NCBI RefSeq assembly: GCF_024609765.1
Contig: NZ_JANFDG010000005.1
Coordinates: 124,001-188,000 of the forward strand
Length of the DNA: 64,000 bases
Reading direction: 5' to 3'
DNA from: Shinella pollutisoli
Lineage (GTDB): Bacteria; Pseudomonadota; Alphaproteobacteria; Rhizobiales; Rhizobiaceae
Under the pieces are notes generated by a model that saw only the letters and a list, made by a program, of their open reading frames with translations, did no database searches and was not told the origin of the DNA. Shown in pieces: positions 1 to 10,100 of the stretch. Both the position numbers and the translations under genes were made by a program. Every line of letters begins with the position of its first letter. Within the stretch, counting starts at the first letter, position 1.

Positions 1-100
1 GGCCGGCGACGACGGCCGTCAGCAGCGCCAGCCGCCGGCTGCGGCGCGACCAACGGCGGGCAAGGCGAAGGCTCGGAAACGGGATCGGCATGGCCGCCAT
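1..100 (-). CDS. partial CDS, N-terminus of unknown membrane or exported protein
   Basis: An open frame on the minus strand runs off the left window edge. It starts at ATG 100 (or the second in-frame ATG, whose first base is 91). The visible ~30 residues are arginine-rich (LRLARRWSRRSRR) and then hydrophobic (LALLTAVVAG), as in a signal anchor or twin-basic leader. No ribosome binding site is striking. Only the N-terminus is present, so no function can be assigned; it could also be a chance open frame in GC-rich DNA. Confidence 0.4.
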   Translation of the reverse strand, partial: MAAMPIPFPSLRLARRWSRRSRRLALLTAVVAG

Positions 101-175
101 GCACGCGTCATCGCCTCGAAAAAGTCAAGCGCCCGTCGTCCGCAAGGCGACTGCCCGTGACATTATTGGGTGCCT

Positions 176-302
176 CTTACCTCCTTCTCCCCGATGGGAA
201 GGTCGCGGCAGCGGGATGAGGGGCACACCGCAGATGTAAACACGGCGGCGCCCCCTCATCCGGCCCTTCGAGCCACCTTCTCCCCGATGGGGGAGAAGGG
301 GA
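176..302. repeat. palindromic intergenic repeat, family A copy 1
   Basis: Two inverted half-elements lie here. The left one has CTTCTCCCCGATGGG and GGATGAGGGG. The right one has CCCCTCATCCGGCCCTTCGA and CACCTTCTCCCCGATGGGGG. The same consensus recurs at about 38190-38312, 56093-56225 and 61138-61222, always between genes. It resembles the short palindromic or mosaic elements scattered in rhizobial genomes; the exact family name is not certain. No gene is seen in 101-402 apart from the repeat. Confidence 0.8.
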
Positions 303-402
303 ACGGTGGCGTCGCACTCCCTGTGCGATATGCGACGGCCCCGTTTGCTTTCCGGGCGGGCTCGGCTATCAGCTTGGGCCGGAGAAACGTGGGGAGCAGG
401 CC

Positions 403-936
403 ATGGGCGAACGTCGTACCCTGATCGAACCGGCGACGGCGGAGGGCGGCCGCGTGGCGCAGGAGCATTTCGACCACATCCGCCGCGTCAACGACATCTT
501 CTACGACCAGGTGAAGCTCTCCGACCAGAAGGCCGCCTATATCTTCACCTTCATGCTCGCCCTGCTCGTCACCTCGACGGAAAGCCGGGCGGTGTTCACC
601 GCGGCGCGCTATGCAGAAGGCAGCCTGCCGGTGGCATTCTTCTCCGGCCTGCTCGCCTTCGCGCTGGTCTTCTCCGTCGTCTCGGCGATCCTCGTCGTCC
701 TGCCGCGCCGGGTGGACAACGCCACCTCGCTGTTCTGGGGCGCCTGGCCGCACCGGCGCGAGGCCTTCCGCAAGGCGGCCGCCGAGCGCGACGTCGACTA
801 TCTCTTCGAGCAGTACATGCAGAACGCCGACGCCATGGCGACCATCGCGCAAGAGAAGTACCGCTTCGTCGGCTTCGCCTTCCGCGGGCTGCTTCTCACG
901 GTCGTCGCCTATGTCGGGCTGCTTGCCGTGCGCTGA
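403..936 (+). CDS. Pycsar effector-like (PycTM/DUF5706-type) membrane protein
   Basis: 177 residues. ATG 403 is preceded by GGGAGCAGG at a good distance. The N-terminal ~45 residues are soluble and lead into LSDQKAAYIFTFMLALL, which resembles the D-x-K-A motif and first helix of PycTM-type proteins. A second hydrophobic pair lies at about 75-105, and a last TM at the C-terminus (LLLTVVAYVGLLAV). In Pycsar defence the PycTM effector senses cCMP or cUMP made by a PycC cyclase and permeabilises the inner membrane. No cyclase gene is adjacent, so this would be an orphan or a housekeeping relative. It converges on the KpsS-like gene with only 6 bp between stops. The family assignment rests on motif memory and is moderate. 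Confidence 0.6.
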   Translation: MGERRTLIEPATAEGGRVAQEHFDHIRRVNDIFYDQVKLSDQKAAYIFTFMLALLVTSTESRAVFTAARYAEGSLPVAFFSGLLAFALVFSVVSAILVVLPRRVDNATSLFWGAWPHRREAFRKAAAERDVDYLFEQYMQNADAMATIAQEKYRFVGFAFRGLLLTVVAYVGLLAVR

Positions 937-942
937 GAGCAA

Positions 943-2169
943 TCAGTGCCAGGGGCCGCCGGCGACGAGCCGCTCGGCGATGGCGTCGGCCGCCGCGTCC
1001 GTGCCGGAGGCGGAATAGAAGTTGCCGCGCACCTGGTATTTTGCCGCCATCAGCCGGAAGAAGGCGTCGACGAGGGCGGGATCGGGCGGCGTCGGCCTCT
1101 CCCAGAAGGCGTCGAGCGGGCCGGGATAGCTCAGTCCCGGCGCGTCGAACACGGCCGAGCCCAGCGTCTTCACCGGCTTGCCGCGGCGGAAGACGGAGAT
1201 CGAGGCCGTCGAATTCACCGTCACCATGCCGAGCGAATGGGCGGCGAGCCGGTCGAGGTTGCCGCCGTCGATCACCTGCACCCGCCCGGCGATGCCGAGG
1301 CCGGCGGCAGTCCTTCCGACGAAGCCCGCCCAGTCGATCAGCCCGTTGTCGAGCGGATGGATCTTGACGAGGAGCTGCCGGTCCGCCGGCGCGTGGCGGG
1401 CGAAGGAGGAGAGCACCAGCGAGATCGCCTCCTGCTGGTTCGCGAAGGGCGAGTGGGCGCGGAGCTGGTAGTCGGTCTGCAATTGCAGCGGATAGACGAA
1501 GTAGGGCCTGGCGCTGTCGATCAGCTGCCGGACGGCCTCCTCGGCGCGCGCGCGCGACCGGCGCTGGCCCGCGAGCTTGCGCAGCCAGCCGGCATATTCG
1601 GCGAGCGGATGGAACAGCGCGTGGCGGCGGTAGTGCGGATAGAGGAACCAGAGGAAGACGTTCGGCAGGTTGTAGAGCAGGTCGTAGCCCGCCTCCGCGC
1701 GAAAAGTCTGGCGATGGCGGCCGGTCCAGTCCGGTTCGGGCAGGCCCTCGGCCTCTGCGAGGATGCGGGCGGGATCGCGCGGGAAATGCGAGTTGGACGA
1801 CATGCCGTCGCGCTCGAAGGTCACCCAGTCGGGGCGAAGATACCCCATCTCGATCACGTAGACCGGGATGCCGCGCGTCCTCGCCTCGGCGACGGCGGCC
1901 TTGTGGTAGGGGCGCTCCTCGCCGAGCAGGATGAGGTCGGTGACGCCGTGCCTGTCGAGGAAGGCGCCGACGAAGGCCGGCCAGGCCTCGCGCCGGCCGC
2001 GATAGTCGTGCCCGCCGCGGCGGCGCCAGAAGATCCGATCGCCCATGTTGAGGTTGATGCGTAGCGCCCGGTGGCCGGCCCGCTCCAGCCGGTCGGCGCA
2101 TTTGGCGAAGAGCGGCGAGGAGGGACCCTGGAGGAACAGGAAAACCCGCCGGCTGGCGGTCTCGCTCAT
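943..2169 (-). CDS. rkpJ: capsular polysaccharide biosynthesis protein, KpsS/RkpJ-like
   Basis: 408 residues. It begins MSETASRRVFLFLQGPSSPL and contains GHRALRINLNMGDRIFW, EERPYHKAA, MGYLRPDWVTFERDGMS and a late YPLQLQTDYQLRAHSPF/KIHPLDNG region, the signature blocks of capsule KpsS/LipB-type proteins. In E. coli group 2 capsules KpsS and KpsC build the beta-Kdo linker on the lipid acceptor at the cytoplasmic face. Rhizobial RkpJ is the homologue needed for K-antigen export or assembly. The start ATG (2167-2169) overlaps the stop of the upstream sulfatase gene (ATGA), so the two are translationally coupled. The gene faces rkpA rather than following rkpH. Confidence 0.82.
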   Translation of the reverse strand: MSETASRRVFLFLQGPSSPLFAKCADRLERAGHRALRINLNMGDRIFWRRRGGHDYRGRREAWPAFVGAFLDRHGVTDLILLGEERPYHKAAVAEARTRGIPVYVIEMGYLRPDWVTFERDGMSSNSHFPRDPARILAEAEGLPEPDWTGRHRQTFRAEAGYDLLYNLPNVFLWFLYPHYRRHALFHPLAEYAGWLRKLAGQRRSRARAEEAVRQLIDSARPYFVYPLQLQTDYQLRAHSPFANQQEAISLVLSSFARHAPADRQLLVKIHPLDNGLIDWAGFVGRTAAGLGIAGRVQVIDGGNLDRLAAHSLGMVTVNSTASISVFRRGKPVKTLGSAVFDAPGLSYPGPLDAFWERPTPPDPALVDAFFRLMAAKYQVRGNFYSASGTDAAADAIAERLVAGGPWH

Positions 2170-3734
2170 GATTCGCTCCGGCGGAGGTCGGCCTTGGAGA
2201 AGACCGTGGCGAGCAGGTTCCAGGGCGCCTCCTCCTTCTCGACCGGCGGGGCGGCGTGCTCCTTGCGCGCGGCGGCGAGCGGGACGATGACGTAGTCCGT
2301 GCGCGGGTCGGGGAAGGGGTCGGCAAAGGATTTCAGGAGCGGCGCATGGTCGCCGTAGAAGACGAGCCAGACCGGCCGGTCGAGCTTTTCGAGATAGGCG
2401 ACGAGATGGCCGAGCGCGGCGTCCGCCTTGCGCAGCATCTCGCAATAGATCTCGACCGGATCGGTGAGCGTTCCGCAGCGCCCCGCTTCCCAGGGCCCGT
2501 GATTGGCCATCGAGGCGACGAAGACGAAGGCGGGCTTCTCCTCGTCCATGTCGTCGATGGTGCCGATGACCTTGTCGGTGAGCGTGCGGTCGGAGACATA
2601 GGGGCCGTCCGTGCGCGGATCGTGGGTGAAGGCGTCGAGCATCGTCATGTGGTCGAAGCCCAGCGCCGGCAGCGCCCGGTCGCGGTAGAAGAACGACTTG
2701 TCGTAGGGATGGATGAAATGGGTGAGCCAGCCCGAGCGCTTGAGCTGCATCGGCCAGACGACGTCGGCATAGTGGGCGGCGCGCAGGTAGGGATAGCTGG
2801 CGTCGACATGGGCGTCCTCGGGTTGCAGGCCGCTCAGCACCGCGAATTCCGTGCGCAGCGTGTAGCCGCCCTCGAAGACGCTGGTCATGCGTCCCGCCTG
2901 GGCGGCGAGCGCCTTCGCCCGGTCGAGCTGCGGGAGGCTGAGGCCGGTCACGCCGAAATGCCGCAGATCGAGGAAGGATTCCGACTGCCAGACGATGACG
3001 AGCGGCGCGCCTTCCGGATGGCCGAGCCCCGTCGCCTCGCCGAGCTCGTGGAAGGCCTGCTGGATCGTCGCCCTGAGCTCGGCGAGAATCACCTCGCGCT
3101 TCTTGCCGAGCCAGATGATGAAATAGAAGACGACGGAGGTGAAGGTTCCGAAGCGGATCGTGTTCACCCGGACGTCGAGCGTGCGCAGCAGCATCTCGCT
3201 GAGCCGCACCAGCCGGGTGTTGACCGGCTTGAGGAAGATCAGCACCCAGGGACCGAAGGCGACGACGAGGCCGAGCAGGATCCAGGCGGGCCGGTTGCTC
3301 GCCGGCAGCACGTGCGGCTCGAAATAGAAATAGAGGCCCGAGGCGCCGAAGACGTAGGAACAGGCCACCACCCAGAAGACGATGTTGAGCTTGGTGGCGT
3401 AGAAGATCGTCTTGTATTTGAACACGTCGACGACCAGCGCGATGTCGGAGAACACCAGCGGCTCGCGGATGAAGGTGAACTTCGCGCGCGAAATCCCCGT
3501 GAAGATGATGAAGAAGCTCATCGTGCCCTGCGCGGCGTAGATCGGCCGCCAGGAGATGGCGAAGAAGCCGGCATAGACGAGGGCGATCACCGGCAGCCGC
3601 GCCAGATGGTCGACCACCACCCTGCGGCGCCGGCGCTGCATGCGGTGCTTGCGGGCGACCGACCGCGGCAGGGCGAAACCGTCCGTCAGGTAGACGACGA
3701 TGCAGGCCCAGACATAGCCGAAGACCGTTAGCAA
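2166..3734 (-). CDS. LTA synthase-like membrane sulfatase/phosphotransferase
   Basis: About 522 residues. Several TM helices lie in the first ~200 residues (ALVYAGFFAISW, IVFWVVACSYVFGAS, WILLGLVVAFGPWVLIF, SVVFYFIIWLG). An extracytoplasmic sulfatase fold follows, with VWQSESFLD, GGYTLRTEFAVLSG (probable nucleophile Thr) and FYGDHAP metal-ligand blocks. This is the architecture of lipoteichoic acid synthase and opgE/eptA-like phosphotransferases, suggesting transfer of a phospho-polar group to a surface glycan or lipid. It is co-translated with the KpsS-like gene and may be the counterpart of membrane protein RkpI of the S. meliloti rkp-1 locus (inferred from neighbours only). The start is uncertain: TTG 3734 is used, an in-frame CTG about 9 codons upstream is possible, and there is no ATG before the upstream in-frame stop. 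Confidence 0.75.
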   Translation of the reverse strand: MLTVFGYVWACIVVYLTDGFALPRSVARKHRMQRRRRRVVVDHLARLPVIALVYAGFFAISWRPIYAAQGTMSFFIIFTGISRAKFTFIREPLVFSDIALVVDVFKYKTIFYATKLNIVFWVVACSYVFGASGLYFYFEPHVLPASNRPAWILLGLVVAFGPWVLIFLKPVNTRLVRLSEMLLRTLDVRVNTIRFGTFTSVVFYFIIWLGKKREVILAELRATIQQAFHELGEATGLGHPEGAPLVIVWQSESFLDLRHFGVTGLSLPQLDRAKALAAQAGRMTSVFEGGYTLRTEFAVLSGLQPEDAHVDASYPYLRAAHYADVVWPMQLKRSGWLTHFIHPYDKSFFYRDRALPALGFDHMTMLDAFTHDPRTDGPYVSDRTLTDKVIGTIDDMDEEKPAFVFVASMANHGPWEAGRCGTLTDPVEIYCEMLRKADAALGHLVAYLEKLDRPVWLVFYGDHAPLLKSFADPFPDPRTDYVIVPLAAARKEHAAPPVEKEEAPWNLLATVFSKADLRRSES

Positions 3735-4166
3735 CCAGCCGTTGTCGGCGACGAGGTACAGGGATCGGAGGATGGGCGTGCTTCCTTCTCAACGACCGGG
3801 ACGCGGAATTCGGCCGGTACGACCGTCTACTGATCGGCGACGAACCGTGACTCTATCGGTGTCCGCGGGCCCGCACCCGCAAGCAGAGGTCCGCCTTTTA
3901 TCGGAAAGTGCGCGGGAAAATCAATCGATCTTCGCCTGCCGGCTCCTCCCGAAAGGCGGGCTTTGATCGCGTCAGCGTTGTCGCGACACGTTTGGAAACG
4001 CACGGTAAGGCCTTTTTACTTGCCACGGCTGATTTCCATCCTGTATTCCCAACAGTTGGATATGAAATAAAGCCTGCCGCTAGGACGTCTCATTACCAGA
4101 CCGCGGTCCCCGGAAGGGGAAGCCCGTGGTCGGGGACGGCGGAGGCGACATAAGTGTTTGGTGCCT
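3735..4166. other. divergent intergenic region between sulfatase gene and rkpA
   Basis: 432 bp without a convincing gene. It holds the promoters of two divergent surface-polysaccharide transcripts and is noticeably more AT-rich near 3985-4090 than the surrounding genes. Only the rkpA-side promoter candidate listed separately could be picked out. Confidence 0.6.
4020..4047 (+). promoter_or_regulatory. candidate sigma70-type promoter for rkpAGH
   Basis: TTGCCA (4020-4025), a 16-bp spacer and TGTATT (4042-4047) lie about 110 bp upstream of the rkpA ATG in an AT-rich patch. This fits the housekeeping consensus moderately. It is inferred from sequence alone. Confidence 0.35.
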
Positions 4167-7100
4167 ATGACGGTTGAAATTATTGGATATGCTGCCATTG
4201 CTCCCGGTGCCGCCTCGGCGTCGGAGCTTTTCGACGTTCTGTGCAGGGGGGAGTGCACCGTCACGGAGGTCCCAGCGGAACGCTGGGACAGGGCGCGCTT
4301 CTGGCACCCCAATCCCGGCGTCGCCGGCAAGACCTACACCTTTGCCGCCGGCATCGTCGACGATATCGATTCCTTCGATCCGCGCATCTTCGGCCTGTCG
4401 CGGCGCGAGGCGATGGCGATGGACCCGCAGCAGCGCCTGCTGCTCTCGGTGACGTGGCGCGCGCTGGAAGACGCGAACCTGCCGCTGTCGGACCTGCGCG
4501 GCGAGACGGTCGGCGTCTATATCGGCGCCTCCAGCCTCGACAGCGCCAACCTGTCGGCCGAGGACCCGGCCGGCGGCGGCCCGTACTTCATGACGGGCAA
4601 CACGCTGTCGATCGTCGCCAACCGCATCTCGCACATCTTCGCGCTCTCCGGGCCCAGCCTCACCATCGACACGGCCTGCTCGTCCTCGCTGGTCGCGCTC
4701 GACCAGGCGGTGCGCGCGCTCAACCGCGGCGAGATCGACACGGCGATCGTCGGCGGCGTCAACCTGCTCAGCCATCCGCTGCCCTTCGTCGGCTTCGCCC
4801 AGGCGCGCATGCTCTCGCCGGAAGGCCGCTGCCGCGCCTATGACGACGACGCGTCCGGCTACGTGCGCGCCGAGGGCGCCGTCACCGTCGTCCTTCGCCG
4901 CAGCGACCGCGCCACGGCGAACGGCGACCGCAGCCATGCGCGCATCGTCGCCTCCGGCGTCAACTCCGCCGGCCGCACCAACGGCATCTCGCTGCCCTCC
5001 CAGGAGGCGCAGGCGCGCCTTCTCTCCGAGATCTATTCGGACCCCGCGCTCGACCCGAATCACATCGCCTTCATCGAGGGCCACGGGACGGGCACCAAGG
5101 TCGGCGACCCGGCGGAGGTCTGGGCGATCGGCCAGGTGGTCGGCAGCCGCCGCCACGCCCCCGTGCCGCTCGGCTCGATCAAGACGAACATCGGCCACAC
5201 CGAGCCCGCCTCCGGCCTCTTCGGCCTCGTCAAGGCCGTGATGGCGCTGGAGAACGACTACCTGCCGGCGTCGCTCTTCTTCGACAGGCCGAACGAGACG
5301 ATCGACTTCTCCGCCCTCAACGTGCGGGTGACGTCGACCGCGCTGGAACTCTTGCGCGGCCACCGTCCGCGCCTTGCCGGCATCAACTCCTTCGGCTTCG
5401 GCGGCACGAACGTCCACGTCGTGATCTCCGATCCCTCGCCGCGCCAGGCTGCCCCCGCCGCTGCTTCTTCCGGCGGCTATTTCATGGTGAGCGCGCATAC
5501 GGAGACGGCGCTGGAGCGGCTGCTCGACGACTACCGCCGGACGATCGGCGGCACCGATGCGGCGAAGGGCGACGCGATCGTCGCGGCAGCGGCCGCCGGC
5601 CGCACGCCGATGCGCCACCGCTTCGTCTGCGAGGGCCGCAGCGCCCGCGACGTGGCGGCGGTGATCGACCAGCATTTCGCCCAGCGCAACCAGTCGCGCG
5701 GCCTCGTCGGCGAGGCGCCGGCGGCCGATCCCAAGGTAGCCTTCGTCTTCGCCGGCAACGGCGCGCAATGGGCCGGCATGGGCGTCGAGGCCTTCCGCAG
5801 CAACGACAGCTTCCGCCGTCACCTGACCGCCATCAGCGCGCTGTTCGAGGCCCATCTCGACGAGCGCCTGTCGACGCTCCTGACCGATCCGGCGCTGGAG
5901 GAACGGCTTTCCGATACGCGCGTCGCCCAGCCGCTGCTGTTCTCGATCCAGGTCGCGCTCGCCCAATGCCTGATCGGCGCCGGCATCAAGCCGGCCGCCG
6001 TGCTCGGCCATTCGATCGGCGAGGTCGCCGCCGCCCATATCGCCGGCGCGCTGTCGCTGGTCGATGCGGTGGCGGTCGTGGCCGTCCGCTCGCGCTGCCA
6101 GCATGTCACGCAGGGCAGGGGCACGATGGCCGCGGCGCTCTGCAGCGAGGAGACGGCACTGGAGTTCCTGCGCCGCAACGGTTTCGACGACCTGACGGTC
6201 GGCGCCGTCAACGCCTCGAACTCGATCACCATCTCCGGCCCCGGCGACAAGATCGCCGCCATGCGCACGCTCGCCCGGCGCCAGAAGATCGCCGTCCAGC
6301 CGCTCGACATCGACTATCCGTTCCACCACCCGCTGATCGACGAGGCGAAGGAGGAATTCCTGAAGACGCTGCCGGCGCTCTCGCCGCGCGAGGCCGAATA
6401 CGACTTCATCTCCACCGTCACCGGCGACGTCATCGACGGCGTCAAGCTCGACGCCGCCTACTGGTGGCGCAACGTGCGCGAGCCGGTGCACTTCATGCAG
6501 GGCATGGCCCGCGCCATGGCGGCGGGCTGCAACCTGCTCGTTGAGATATCGCCGCGGGCGATCCTCACCAACTACCTCAAGGACGCGGTGAAGGTCGCCG
6601 GCGCCTCGGCGCAGATCATCTCCACGCTCGGCAAGGAAGACGAGAAGGAAGGCCAGGACCCGGTCAGCCGCTGCATCATGCGGGCGATCGCCCACGGCGC
6701 CGCCCTGCCGCGCGCGGTGCGCGAGGCGGGCGTCGACCTGCCGGTCGTTCCCTACGAGCTCGAATCGATGGCGAGCGCGCCGACGAGCGATACCTACGAC
6801 CTCTTCGGCCGCAACGCGGCCTCCTACTCGCTCGCCGGCTGGCGGGCGGACCCGAACGGCTCGTCCTGGAAGAACCACATCGACGCGCGGCTCTTCCCCG
6901 ACCTCGCCGAGCATGTGGTCGACGGCCGCTCGATCATGCCGGGCGCCGGCTTCGTCGAGGTCGCCCTGCAGGTCGCCCGCGAGGCGCTCGGCAGCGACGA
7001 CGTGCAGCTCACCAATGTCGAGCTCCTGCGTCCCCTCGAACTCGACATGCGCATGGTGGAGCTCTCGAGCGTCATCTCGCGCGAGACCGGCACCATCGAG

Positions 7101-10100
7101 ATCCGCTCGCGCGAGCGGCTTTCCACCGACGACTGGACCGTGCACGCGGTCTGCCGCTGCCAGAAGGTGATGCCGGGCACGCGGCCGGGCGCGCTTGCGG
7201 CGATCCCGCGCGCCGCCGCGCAGGAAGTCTCCAAGGAGCAGATCTACCGCATCGCCTCCTCCTTCGGCCTCGACTACGGCCCGGCCTTCCGGCTGGCCGA
7301 GCGCGCGGTGACGGACGGCGGCGCCCGCATCGACGTGGATCTCGCCAGGCCCGTCAACCCGGCCCATCCGATGCTCTCCTGGGGATTGAACCCCATGGTG
7401 CTCGACGCGGCCTTCCACGGCCTCGTCGGCCTGTTCGACAAGCTTTCCGGCGATGCCGAGGGTGCGCCCTACATCCCAGTCCATTTCGGCTCGGTGTCGG
7501 TGCTTTCCGCCGGCAAGCCGGCGACGCGCGCGCGCATCGAGGTGGAGCGCGTCAGCCCCTATTCGATCAAGGCGCGCTTCCTAATGGAAGCCAAGGACGG
7601 CGAGCCGGTGCTCCTCCTGGAGGACTGCCGCTTCCGCCGCACCTGGCTGCGCCAGCACCAGTCGCTCGCCTCGCTCGCCTATCACTACGAGGCGCTGCCC
7701 GTTCCGGGCCTCGTCGCGGCGCCAGGCGACGGCGCGACGCCGGCCTTCCTGCTCGACGCCCCGGCCGAACGGCCGCTCGAGGACGCCTCGCTGCTGATGA
7801 GCGCGGCCGTCTACCGCGCCTGTTACGACATCGCGATGCGCGTCACCGATGCCGCCGGCCGCGTCGCCGTCGGCAGCCTGCCGGGCGACCGCGATTTCCG
7901 CGCCTTCCTTGCCAACGCCTTCCACGTTCTGGAGGACGCGGGCCTTGCCAGCCAGGAGGCCGGCGCCTGGATTCTCTCCCGCGACGTCGACCTGCCGGAG
8001 GCGGGCGAGGTCCTGTCGGAATTCCTCGCCGAGCGGCCCGACCGCGGCGCGGAGGCCGTCATGCTCGCCGACATCCGCGACGGCGCGCTCGCCCATATCG
8101 GGCGGCTGAAGGCGGGCGGCGCCGGCGAGGCGCCGGAACTGCCCGGCAAGACCACGAGCCAGGCTTTCCTGCTGCATTCGCCGCAGGCGCGCGAGCGCGG
8201 CGAGATCGTGCTCGCCGCCGCCGAGAAGGCGATCGCGGCGAAGGGCGGGGCGGTGTCGATCGCGCAGATCGGCGCGTCCTCGGCCGGCTTCAGCCTGCGG
8301 CTCGCCGACATGGTCGCCGGCGTCGGCGGCCGGCTCGACATCGTCGAGCCCGCGGACGACCTGCGCCGGGCGATGGAGGTGCTGTTCGAGGGCAGCGCCC
8401 GCGTCGGCGTGGAGAAATCCCCGGCGGCCCTCGTCCATGCGGACCTGATCGTCAGTTCCTGCGACCGGCTGAACGCGATGCTGACGACCGACGAGGCGCT
8501 GGCTTCGGCCTTCGCCGAGGCGGTCGGCAAGGGCGTGCACGTGATTGCCGCCGAGACCGCGCCGTCCTCGCTCTACGACTTCTTCTTCGGCCTCAGCGCC
8601 AACTGGTTCGCAGGCGGGCTGAGCGACGAGTTCCGCTACGGCCGGCTCGCCACGGAGGCCGACTGGAAGGAACGCCTCGCGCCGCTTGCAGGCCAGGCCT
8701 TCCGCATCCAGCCGGTGGACGGCGCCTATGGCGGCCTGCTTCTGATCGAGGCCGCCGCACCTTCCGCCGCCGCCGACAGGGCGGAGGCGGCCGCGCCGGC
8801 CTATGTCCTCCTCGGCGAGGCGAAGGGCCTGCCCGAACCGGCAGCACAGCTTGCGCTGCACCAGCCGGAAGCCGATCTCGACGCCGCGCTCGATGCGCTC
8901 GCCGCGGACGGCACGACGACGGGCGCCTATGTCTATGCGCTCACCGGCGGCGACGCCGACGCGAGCGGCACGCTCGCCCGCGAGGCCAATGCGCTCGCCC
9001 GCTTCGCCGGCGCGCTGCAGGCGCGCGGCAACGGCAAGGTGAAGCCTGTGCTGCTGCTCATGCTTCCCGGCGGCGCCCCCGCCGTCACCGGTGCCGCGGT
9101 CGCCGATCCGCTGGCGACGGGCCTGTGGACCTTCGCCCGCGTGCTCGCCAACGAGTTCAGCGGCGTCGACGTCCATCTGGTCGACGCGCAGCCGGCCGAC
9201 TGGCCGGTCGCGCTCTCCGTCCTCAGCGCCAGGAGCGCCGAGCGCGAATGGCGCATCCTGCCCGGCGCCGTCGCGGCGGAAGCCTTGCGCGCCGTCGGCG
9301 GTCCGATCGACCGCACCTCGGCCACCACGCACGATTTCGCCGCCGCCACGGTGCGCCAGCGCACCCAGTCGCGCGTCGACAGCCTCTACTGGGAAGCGGT
9401 CGACGTGCCCGAGCCCGGCCCCGGCGACGTCGTCGTCGAGGTCGCAGCCGCGGGCCTCAACTTCCGCGACGTGATGTGGGCGATGGGCCTGCTGCCGGAA
9501 GAGGCGCTGGAGGACGGCTTCGCCGGCGCCACCATCGGCATGGAATTCTCCGGCCGCGTGACCGCGCTCGGCGCCGGCGTCGACGGTCTTGCGGTCGGCG
9601 ACACGGTGATGGGCATCGGCCCCGCCGCCTTCTCGACGCACACCGTCGTCCAGCGCGCCGGCCTCGCCAGGGTACCAAAGGAACTGGACGCCGTCGCCGC
9701 AGCGACCGTGCCCGTGACCTTCCTCACGGCCTGGTACGCCATCGTCGAGCTCGGCCGCGCCCGCAAGGGCGAGACGATCCTCGTCCACGGTGCGGCCGGC
9801 GGCGTCGGGCTCGCGGCGATCCAGATCGCCCGTTCGCTCGGCCTGAAGGTCTTCGCCACGGCCGGCAGCTCCGAGAAGCGGCGCTACCTCCGCGCCCTCG
9901 GCGTCGACCACGTCTTCGATTCCCGTTCGCTCTCCTTCGTGGCGGACGTGAAGGAGGCGACCGGCGGCGCGGGCGTCGACCTGGTGCTCAACTCGCTGTT
10001 CTCCGATGCGATGGAGCGCAGCATCGAGCTGGTAAAACCGTTCGGCCGCTTCCTCGAACTCGGCAAGCGCGACTACTACGCCGACCGCAAGATCGGGCTG

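Noticed and set aside
943-3792. A 949-codon open frame across both the KpsS-like and the sulfatase genes, suggesting a fusion
   Set aside because: Its N-terminal two thirds are low-complexity Arg/Pro-rich shadow of the sulfatase frame; the KpsS-like protein begins at ATG 2169 with its own family start.
4080-7484. Very long minus-strand open frame (over 1100 codons) opposite rkpA
   Set aside because: Antisense mirror of GC-rich coding sequence with Arg/Asp/Val-rich composition and no domain; the rkpA frame has all catalytic motifs.
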